Positions 1 through 7,095 of a stretch of 64,000 bases of DNA are shown one piece after another. This DNA is from Salibaculum sp035270045 (lineage in GTDB: Bacteria; Pseudomonadota; Alphaproteobacteria; Rhodobacterales; Rhodobacteraceae): NCBI RefSeq assembly GCF_035270045.1, contig NZ_DATFIP010000035.1, positions 1-64,000 on the forward strand. Direction: 5' to 3'. The position numbers and the translations under genes were made by a program. The notes under the pieces are model-generated. The model was not told where the DNA came from. It did no database searches and saw only the letters and a list, made by a program, of their open reading frames with translations. Position 1 is the stretch's first letter. The number at the start of each line of letters is the position of its first letter.

Positions 1-915
1 CGCGCCGACGCCCGGCGCGACCGTCTCGACCTTGTCCAGCACCTCGGACCACGCTCGCACGGTCTGGCCGGCATAGGCGGGATTGGCATGCGCGCCGCCG
101 TTCAGGCCCACGATCATCTGCGCGTTGGCGAGGCCGTTGAAGCTGAGCGCGCGCGCCATCGAGATGATGTGCCCGCCATAGATCAGAAGCTTGCCGTCCG
201 GCCTGACCGTGGTGTCGAAATGCACCTTGGACGTGTTCTGCCACAGCCGCGTGGCCAGCATGTGCTCGGCCTCCTCGACGGTGACGCCGTCGACGTGGTC
301 GATCACCTCACCCGATTGATAGTCGCCCCAGCGATGCGGTTCGCCGGACAGCGTGAAATCGTATCGCGAGAAGTCCAGCCCCCCGGGGATCGCAAGGTCG
401 TCGACCGACAAAGCCTTCTTCAACTCCGGTACGTTGGTCTCGGGCGCTGGCGCCCGCGCATCGCGCTTGCGCACCATGACCCAGCGCACGTAGTCCAGAA
501 CTGCCTCGCCGCGCTGGTTGGTGCCGGTGGTGCGCACCCAGACCACGCCGGTCTTGCCGTTGGAATTCTGTTTGAGCCCGATGACCTCCGACGAAGACCG
601 CAGCGTGTCCCCCGCGTACACGGGCCGCAACCAGCGGCCCTCGGCATAGCCAAGGTTGGCGACAGCATTGAGAGAGATGTCCGGAACGGTCTTTCCGAAA
701 ACCACGTGGAAGGCGGCCAGGTCGTCCAGCGGGCTTTCGGGCAGTCCACAGCCGCGGGCGAACTCGTCCGAGGACGAGATGGCATGCCGCGCGGGATAGA
801 GCGCGTGATACACCGCCCGTTCGCCCGCCCCGACGGTGCGCGGCACGGCGTGGTCGATCACCTGCCCCAAGGCGTAATCCTCGAAGAAGCGGCCCTGGTT
901 GGTCTTGGTCGTCAT
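1..915 (-). CDS. mch: Mesaconyl-CoA hydratase (MaoC family), cut by the window edge
   Basis: The first 305 codons of a MaoC-type hydratase are visible; the C-terminal end lies beyond base 1. The protein starts MTTKTNQGRFFEDYALGQVI and continues with the double-hotdog hydratase features (YHALYPARHAISSSDEFAR; later LRPVYAGDTL and LDYVRWVMVRKRD). In Rhodobacter the family member in this setting hydrates mesaconyl-C1-CoA to beta-methylmalyl-CoA in the ethylmalonyl-CoA pathway of acetate assimilation, and is about 343 residues long. The ATG overlaps the stop of the DUF1737 gene as ATGA, so translation is probably coupled. The link to mcl2 and mdh matches recalled Rhodobacter synteny. Function is assigned by family and context. 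Confidence 0.88.
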   Translation of the reverse strand, partial: MTTKTNQGRFFEDYALGQVIDHAVPRTVGAGERAVYHALYPARHAISSSDEFARGCGLPESPLDDLAAFHVVFGKTVPDISLNAVANLGYAEGRWLRPVYAGDTLRSSSEVIGLKQNSNGKTGVVWVRTTGTNQRGEAVLDYVRWVMVRKRDARAPAPETNVPELKKALSVDDLAIPGGLDFSRYDFTLSGEPHRWGDYQSGEVIDHVDGVTVEEAEHMLATRLWQNTSKVHFDTTVRPDGKLLIYGGHIISMARALSFNGLANAQMIVGLNGGAHANPAYAGQTVRAWSEVLDKVETVAPGVGA

Positions 916-1115
916 TGCTGCCCCAGCTTCATGGCGGGGTGATACGCCCCGTCGATTTCCTTGGTCACGGCCTGACCACAGCGCAGCACGCCATTGGCCT
1001 CGTCGAAGGTGTATTGCGGATCGCCGTAAAGGTCCCAGCCCTTGGAAAGCGCCTCGGAGACCTTGTGGCAGAAGGCCGGGGTGTCATCCGCGGTCAGGAA
1101 GCGATAAAGTTTCAC
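912..1115 (-). CDS. DUF1737 domain protein
   Basis: A 67-residue protein starting with GTG (VKLYRFLTADDTPAFCHKV) and matching the short DUF1737 family, with LSKGWDLYGDP and a C-terminal region around YHPAMKL. The family has no known biochemical role. The GTG is preferred over upstream in-frame starts because similarity begins there and it lies 4 bases after the NnrU stop. It sits between NnrU and mch in one minus-strand transcription unit, and its stop overlaps the mch start. Confidence 0.75.
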   Translation of the reverse strand: MKLYRFLTADDTPAFCHKVSEALSKGWDLYGDPQYTFDEANGVLRCGQAVTKEIDGAYHPAMKLGQQ

Positions 1116-1119
1116 TGTC

Positions 1120-1665
1120 TCACCGCGGGAAGGGCCAGACGCCCAGCCAGGCGTGGATGGCAGCCGTGACGGCGAAGGCCACGACCGTGATGACCACCAG
1201 AAGGACATTGCGCTTGGGGTCGCCCGGCGTCGGCCGCTCCCAGCTTTCGGCGCGGTTGATCACCGCCACCTCGGCCCCGGCCCAGACCAGCATCGACCCG
1301 AACAGGACGATCGAAGCCAGGTCGCCATTCACCAGAAGGTGCGCCACCGCCCATATCTTGACCGCCAGCAGCTGAGGGTGACGCAGCTTGCCGCGCAGGC
1401 TTCCGGTGGTCGCGGACAGCCCGAAGACGAAGAAGGCGATCAACATCAACAGGTTGTTGATGTGCACCATGAAGCTGGGCGGATACCAGACGTTGACGAA
1501 GGCCGCGCCGCGATAGCCGATCACCATCAGCACCAGGCTGACCAGGAGCACCAGCGCAACCAGCCCCTTGCCCTTGTCGCCCATGCTGGCGCGGGCATCT
1601 GGCGCCACGCGCTTGAAAAGATGGGCACCGACCCAAAGAAGGATGCCGAGAATAAGTAGTGTCAT
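1120..1665 (-). CDS. NnrU family integral membrane protein
   Basis: A 181-residue, very hydrophobic protein with about five predicted membrane segments (near residues 2-18, 34-50, 67-84, 104-131 and 153-172). The sequence pattern, including HPQLLAVKIWAVAHLLVNGD, is that of the NnrU family, named for a denitrification-linked membrane protein but widespread in alphaproteobacteria without that link. No denitrification genes are visible here. The ATG overlaps the mcl2 stop (ATGA), placing it in the mcl2-mch unit. The biochemical role is unknown. Confidence 0.82.
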   Translation of the reverse strand: MTLLILGILLWVGAHLFKRVAPDARASMGDKGKGLVALVLLVSLVLMVIGYRGAAFVNVWYPPSFMVHINNLLMLIAFFVFGLSATTGSLRGKLRHPQLLAVKIWAVAHLLVNGDLASIVLFGSMLVWAGAEVAVINRAESWERPTPGDPKRNVLLVVITVVAFAVTAAIHAWLGVWPFPR

Positions 1666-2510
1666 GCCGATTCCAGTTCCGCGATTGCCTCTGCCTTGGC
1701 CAAGGTCGCCCGGGCGGTCTCGACATGCAAGTTCTCGACGATCTGGCCGTCCACGACGGCAACGGCCTGCCCCTCCGCGATCGCCGCGTCATAGGCGGCG
1801 ATCCGGCGGCGGGCTGTCTCGAGCTCGGCCTCGGAGGGGGCGAAGACGGCATTCGCGATTTCCAGCTGGGCGGGGTGAATCAGCGTCTTGCCGTCCATGC
1901 CGAAATCGCGGCCCTGTTGGCATTCCGCGCGAAGCCCCTCGGCGTCCTTGAACGCATTATAGACGCCGTCAAGCACCACCACGCCATGGGCACGGGCGGC
2001 CAGCACACAGGTCTGCAGCGCGGTCCAAAGCGCGGCGCGGTCCGGCGTGGTCCGCGTGCCGAGATCCTTGGCCAGGTCATTGGTGCCGATCACGAATCCC
2101 CCCAGCGCCGGGTGGGCGGCGATGGCTGCGGCATTGAGGATGCCCGCCGGGCTTTCCATCATGGCCCAGATGGGCTTGTCCGGGACCAGCGCGGCGATGG
2201 CGTCGATATCCCCCGGACCCGTCACCTTGGGCAGCAGCACCGCGTCGCAGTCCATCCGGGCCACTGCGCAAGCATCCTCGGCGCCCCAATGGGTGTCCAG
2301 CGCATTGATCCGCACGATCCGCATCCGCGGCCCGTAGCCGCCCTTGCCCAGTTCCTCGGCCAGGGTGGCGCGCGCGCCGGGTTTTTCATCCGGGGCGACG
2401 GCATCCTCCAGGTCGAAGAGGATCACGTCGGCGGCCAGCCCCCGGGCCTTGTCCAGCGCTCGGGCCTTCGAGCCGGGAATATACAGGGCCGAGCGGCACG
2501 GTCGCGTCAT
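1662..2510 (-). CDS. mcl2: HpcH/HpaI-family (S)-malyl-CoA thioesterase or CoA ester lyase
   Basis: A 282-residue CitE-like TIM-barrel enzyme. Visible family features are SALYIPGSK near the N-terminus, the metal-site segment LFDLEDAVAPDEKPGAR, PIWAMMESPAGILN and GTNDLAKDLGT. It is shorter than Mcl1 malyl-CoA/beta-methylmalyl-CoA lyase (about 318 residues) and resembles Mcl2, the paralogue that hydrolyses (S)-malyl-CoA in Rhodobacter. The ATG at 2510 is chosen because GGAGG lies 7 bases upstream; a start at 2570 would add 20 unconserved residues. It heads the unit with NnrU, DUF1737 and mch, so C2 assimilation genes sit beside the TCA cluster. Thioesterase versus lyase cannot be settled from sequence alone. 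Confidence 0.85.
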   Translation of the reverse strand: MTRPCRSALYIPGSKARALDKARGLAADVILFDLEDAVAPDEKPGARATLAEELGKGGYGPRMRIVRINALDTHWGAEDACAVARMDCDAVLLPKVTGPGDIDAIAALVPDKPIWAMMESPAGILNAAAIAAHPALGGFVIGTNDLAKDLGTRTTPDRAALWTALQTCVLAARAHGVVVLDGVYNAFKDAEGLRAECQQGRDFGMDGKTLIHPAQLEIANAVFAPSEAELETARRRIAAYDAAIAEGQAVAVVDGQIVENLHVETARATLAKAEAIAELESA

Positions 2511-2556
2511 TGCATGGCCTCCAGGTAACAATCTTGCGCAGAAAGGGCCACATTCA

Positions 2557-2570
2557 TTGTGATCATGCAA
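2557..2570. promoter_or_regulatory. Possible GntR-type half-site upstream of mcl2
   Basis: TTGTGATCATGCAA lies 47-60 bases upstream of the mcl2 start. Its left part TTGTGATCA equals that of the perfect palindromes at sucC and at the GntR gene, but the right half has decayed. It is a weak candidate on its own and is listed because of the shared pathway. Confidence 0.3.
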
Positions 2571-2610
2571 GTCGAAAAATGCGGCAATGCAGCAACGCCT
2601 TGCGCGCGCC

Positions 2611-3366
2611 CTACCCCGCCAGCCCCCCGGTCAGGCCGTCCCAGATCAGCTTGGTCGAAACCCCCAGAAGCGCCCAGGTCACGAACCGGAAGAACAGCGC
2701 CTCGGGAAGGATCTTCACCAGCTTCAACCCGACGAACACCGCCAGCACCGCCGGCAGGACCAGTACCGCCGCGACGCGGAGGCTCTCGAGTCCCAGTTGA
2801 CCAAGGGCCGCGTAGGGCACCAGCTTGAGCGCATTGGCATAGGCAAAGGCGATTGTCGTCGTGCCGGCAAAGGTCAGCTTGGACAGGCGCAGCGGCAACA
2901 CCCAGACCTGCCAGGGCGGGCCGCCGGAGTGACTTACGAAACTGGTGAACCCGGACACCGAGGTCCAGAACAGGCCAGACGCCTTGTTGGCGGGCCGGGC
3001 CGCCGCGTCACGCCCTCGGCTCAGCAGCAGGCTCGCGGCGAAGCTGGTGCCAATCCCGCCGATGATCAGGCGCACCACCCATTCCGGCACGACCCCGGCC
3101 GTAACCCAGCCGATGCCGGTTCCGATGGTCAGCCCGGCCATGCCGATTGTCAGCACGCGCCGGTCGAAAACATGGCGATAGGCCCAGACGCCGAAGATGT
3201 CCGAGACGATGTAGACGGGCAACAAGAGCCCCGCCGCCGTCACGGGATTGATGACCAAAGACAACAGCGGTACCGAGAGCATCGCCACCGCCGGCAGGCC
3301 ACCCTTGCCCATTCCGACACAGACGGAGGCCAGCAGCGCCAGCGACCAGAACAGGGGCCCGTCCAT
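2611..3366 (-). CDS. TauE/SafE (TSUP) family membrane permease
   Basis: A 251-residue protein with about eight hydrophobic segments and the glycine-rich N-terminal GMGKGGLPAVAMLSVPLLSL plus the second-half motif SGFTSFVSHSGGPPWQVW typical of the TSUP superfamily. Members export sulfite, sulfoacetate or other small organic anions; the substrate here is unknown. An AG-rich ribosome site lies about 10 bases before the ATG. The gene is transcribed toward mcl2 with about 100 bases between, and diverges from mdh across about 200 bases holding no gene. The location next to malyl-CoA and malate enzymes is compatible with an organic-acid substrate, but that is only inference. Confidence 0.83.
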   Translation of the reverse strand: MDGPLFWSLALLASVCVGMGKGGLPAVAMLSVPLLSLVINPVTAAGLLLPVYIVSDIFGVWAYRHVFDRRVLTIGMAGLTIGTGIGWVTAGVVPEWVVRLIIGGIGTSFAASLLLSRGRDAAARPANKASGLFWTSVSGFTSFVSHSGGPPWQVWVLPLRLSKLTFAGTTTIAFAYANALKLVPYAALGQLGLESLRVAAVLVLPAVLAVFVGLKLVKILPEALFFRFVTWALLGVSTKLIWDGLTGGLAG

Positions 3367-3568
3367 CTTGTCTATGCCCTCCGGCCGTATCGGGAATCAC
3401 CTGCACCCCGGTACCGCGGAAGCTGAACGCGGCTTCGGTGACGCGCGCGAGCATTAGCGCAAACAATCCCACGGTTACAACACCCTGCCCGGTCAGGCTT
3501 GCGCGGCGCTTTGCAAAGGACTACCCAAGCGCCGACCACAAACAGAACGGACAGAGGATCCATTCATC

Positions 3569-4531
3569 ATGGCCAGACCCAAAATCGCCCTTATCGGCGC
3601 CGGTCAGATCGGCGGCACGCTTGCCCATCTCGCCGCGATCAAGGAACTCGGCGACGTCGTGCTGTTCGACATCGCCGAGGGCACACCCGAGGGCAAGGCC
3701 CTCGACATCGCGGAATCCGGCCCTTCGGAAGGGTTCGATGCGAATCTGAAAGGCACGCAGGATTACGCCGATATCGCAGGCGCCGATGTTTGTATCGTCA
3801 CAGCCGGTGTGCCCCGCAAGCCGGGGATGAGCCGGGACGACCTGCTGGGCATCAACCTCAAGGTCATGAAGGCCGTTGGCGAGGGCATCGGCAAGCACGC
3901 CCCCGAGGCCTTTGTCATCTGCATCACCAACCCGCTGGACGCCATGGTCTGGGCGCTGCGCGAATTCTCGGGCCTGCCCCATGAAAAGGTCTGCGGCATG
4001 GCCGGGGTACTGGACAGCGCCCGCTTCCGCCACTTCCTCGCCGAGGAATTCAAGGTTTCGATGAAGGACGTGACGGCTTTCGTGCTGGGCGGCCACGGCG
4101 ACACCATGGTGCCCCTGACGCGCTATTCCACCGTCGCCGGCATTCCCCTGCCCGACCTGGTCGCGATGGGCTGGACCACCCAGGACAAGCTGGACGCCAT
4201 CGTCCAGCGCACCCGCGACGGCGGCGCCGAGATCGTCGGCCTGCTCAAGACCGGCTCGGCGTTCTATGCACCCGCCACCGCCGGCATCGAGATGGCCGAG
4301 GCCTACCTCAAGGACCAGAAGCGCCTGCTTCCCTGCGCGGCCTACGTGGACAACGCCTACGGGCTCAACGGCTTCTACGTGGGCGTGCCCACCGTGATCG
4401 GCGCGGGCGGAATCGAGCGCGTTGTCGAGATCAAGATGAACAAGGAAGAACAGGCCATGTTCAACCACTCGGTCGACGCGGTGAAAGACCTTGTCAGCGC
4501 CTGCAAGGGCATCGACGAGAGCCTGGCCTGA
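3569..4531 (+). CDS. mdh: Malate dehydrogenase (LDH-like type)
   Basis: A 320-residue NAD-dependent malate dehydrogenase that interconverts malate and oxaloacetate in the cytoplasm. The dinucleotide fold motif GAGQIGG is at residues 10-16, the substrate arginines lie in VPRKPGMSRDDL (81-92), NPLDAMV follows at 121, and catalytic His176 sits in GGHGDTM. Length and sequence match the bacterial LDH-like MDH class. AGAGGA lies about 10 bases before the ATG. A strong rho-independent terminator follows, so mdh is probably separate from sucCDAB even though all lie on one strand. Confidence 0.97.
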   Translation: MARPKIALIGAGQIGGTLAHLAAIKELGDVVLFDIAEGTPEGKALDIAESGPSEGFDANLKGTQDYADIAGADVCIVTAGVPRKPGMSRDDLLGINLKVMKAVGEGIGKHAPEAFVICITNPLDAMVWALREFSGLPHEKVCGMAGVLDSARFRHFLAEEFKVSMKDVTAFVLGGHGDTMVPLTRYSTVAGIPLPDLVAMGWTTQDKLDAIVQRTRDGGAEIVGLLKTGSAFYAPATAGIEMAEAYLKDQKRLLPCAAYVDNAYGLNGFYVGVPTVIGAGGIERVVEIKMNKEEQAMFNHSVDAVKDLVSACKGIDESLA

Positions 4532-4552
4532 GCCCATCCGGACAGATTGCGA

Positions 4553-4581
4553 AAGGGGCGTTCCTTCGGGCGCCCCTTTTT
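4553..4581 (+). terminator. Rho-independent terminator after mdh
   Basis: AAGGGGCG (4553-4560) pairs with CGCCCCTT (4571-4578), with TTC/GGG wobble pairs extending toward a CTTC loop, and a T run follows. It starts 22 bases past the mdh stop. Confidence 0.88.
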
Positions 4582-4642
4582 GCTGCCTGGCCACCACACG
4601 GCTCCGCCTGCCCCCCGGGGCGGTGATTCTCGGCCGGTTCGT

Positions 4643-4671
4643 TTGGGCACGGGCTCGGGATACCGTAGTAT
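4643..4671 (+). promoter_or_regulatory. Candidate sigma70-like promoter for sucC
   Basis: TTGGGC (4643-4648) and TAGTAT (4666-4671) are separated by exactly 17 bases, about 140 bases upstream of the sucC ATG. Initiation would fall near 4678, directly before the paired palindromes at 4681-4710, so a protein bound there could block transcription. The call is by consensus only. Confidence 0.4.
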
Positions 4672-4680
4672 ACCGAATTT

Positions 4681-4710
4681 TGTGATCACAGCAAATGAGG
4701 TGTGATCACA
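4681..4710. promoter_or_regulatory. Twin palindromic operators upstream of sucC
   Basis: TGTGATCACA occurs perfectly at 4681-4690 and again at 4701-4710, centre to centre 20 bases (about two helical turns). It fits the FadR-subfamily GntR operator form TnGTnnnnACnA. The same palindrome with longer arms lies at 15982-15995, just before a GntR/FCD regulator gene about 11 kb away, which makes that protein the best candidate ligand. Confidence 0.7.
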
Positions 4711-4807
4711 AATGTCGCTTTTTCCCGGCAATCTGGGAAAATGTTCTTTTGACCACCGGGTGTCGCATGTTTGATCGCAGGTAAATCCATCTGATCGAGG
4801 GACAACC

Positions 4808-6001
<1,194 letters not shown>

Positions 6002-6006
6002 CCCCG

Positions 6007-6894
6007 ATGGCAATCCTCGTTGACGAAAATACCAAAGTGATCTGCCAGGGCCTGACCGGGTCGCAGGGCACGTTCCACACTGAACAGGCCGTTGCCTACG
6101 GGACCAAGATGGTCGGGGGCGTGACGCCGGGCAAGGGCGGCACGACGCATCTGGACCTGCCGGTGTTCAACTCGGTTCACGAAGCCAAGGCGACAACCGA
6201 GGCCAACGCCTCTGTCATCTACGTGCCGCCACCCTTCGCCGCGGACTCGATCCTTGAAGCCATCGACGCCGAGATGGAGCTGATCGTCTGCATCACCGAA
6301 GGAATCCCGGTGCTGGACATGATGAAGGTCCAGCGCGCGCTGGAAGGCTCCAGCTCGCGCCTTGTCGGGCCCAACTGCCCGGGTGTCATCACGCCCGACG
6401 CCTGCAAGATCGGCATCATGCCGGGCCATATCCACAAGCGCGGTTCGGTCGGCGTGGTCTCGCGTTCGGGCACCTTGACTTACGAGGCGGTCAAGCAGAC
6501 CTCGGACATGGGGTTGGGACAGTCCACCGCCGTGGGGATTGGCGGCGACCCCATCAAGGGAACCGAACACATCGACGTGCTGGACATGTTCCTTGAGGAC
6601 GACGAGACCCAGTCGATGATCATGATCGGCGAGATCGGCGGCTCGGCCGAGGAAGAGGCGGCGGAGTTTCTGGCCGAACAGAAGAAAAAGGGCCGGTGGA
6701 AGCCCGTCGCGGGCTTCATCGCGGGCCGCACCGCCCCACCGGGCCGCCGCATGGGCCATGCCGGGGCCATCGTGGCCGGCGGCAAGGGCGACGCGGAAAG
6801 CAAGATCGAGGCGATGAAGTCCGCCGGGATCGTTGTCGCCGACAGCCCCGCCACACTGGGCGAAGCCGTGATGGCAGCCATCGAGAAGGGCTGA
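6007..6894 (+). CDS. sucD: Succinate-CoA ligase, alpha subunit
   Basis: A 295-residue CoA-binding subunit. The CoA-binding Rossmann region includes GLTGSQGTFHTEQA near residue 16, VGPNCPGVITP at about 120, and the phosphohistidine is His251 within MGHAGAIVAGG. SGTLTYE and GEIGGSAEEEAAE are also conserved. Tight spacing after sucC supports a single mRNA. The only unusual point is the small membrane peptide gene separating it from sucA. Confidence 0.97.
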   Translation: MAILVDENTKVICQGLTGSQGTFHTEQAVAYGTKMVGGVTPGKGGTTHLDLPVFNSVHEAKATTEANASVIYVPPPFAADSILEAIDAEMELIVCITEGIPVLDMMKVQRALEGSSSRLVGPNCPGVITPDACKIGIMPGHIHKRGSVGVVSRSGTLTYEAVKQTSDMGLGQSTAVGIGGDPIKGTEHIDVLDMFLEDDETQSMIMIGEIGGSAEEEAAEFLAEQKKKGRWKPVAGFIAGRTAPPGRRMGHAGAIVAGGKGDAESKIEAMKSAGIVVADSPATLGEAVMAAIEKG

Positions 6895-6911
6895 GCCCGA
6901 AAGACCACATC

Positions 6912-7088
6912 ATGATGGACCCGGACAAGCACCAGGCACGGACGCGCAAGGAGGCCCTCGCCTCGGCCCTCTTCTTCGTGTTGTGCCTGTGTCTGGGCCT
7001 TATCGTTCTGGCCGCGCAGGCCCGGGCCGATGTGCCCGGGCCCGTTGCGCATACGGGGGGCGCCAACCCCTGCTGCATCGAAAGGTAG
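6912..7088 (+). CDS. 58-residue single-span membrane or exported peptide between sucD and sucA
   Basis: This short frame begins MMDPDKHQARTRKEALASAL, followed by one strongly hydrophobic stretch (residues 19-35) and an AQARAD segment that could serve as a signal peptidase site, then PVAHTGGANPCCIER with two adjacent cysteines. It fills the gap between sucD and sucA with 17 bases before it and 7 after it, in the same direction. I do not recognise a family. It could be a real small exported peptide or an untranslated spacer; the hydrophobic core and neat fit favour a gene. Confidence 0.45.
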   Translation: MMDPDKHQARTRKEALASALFFVLCLCLGLIVLAAQARADVPGPVAHTGGANPCCIER

Positions 7089-7095
7089 TCGCGCC

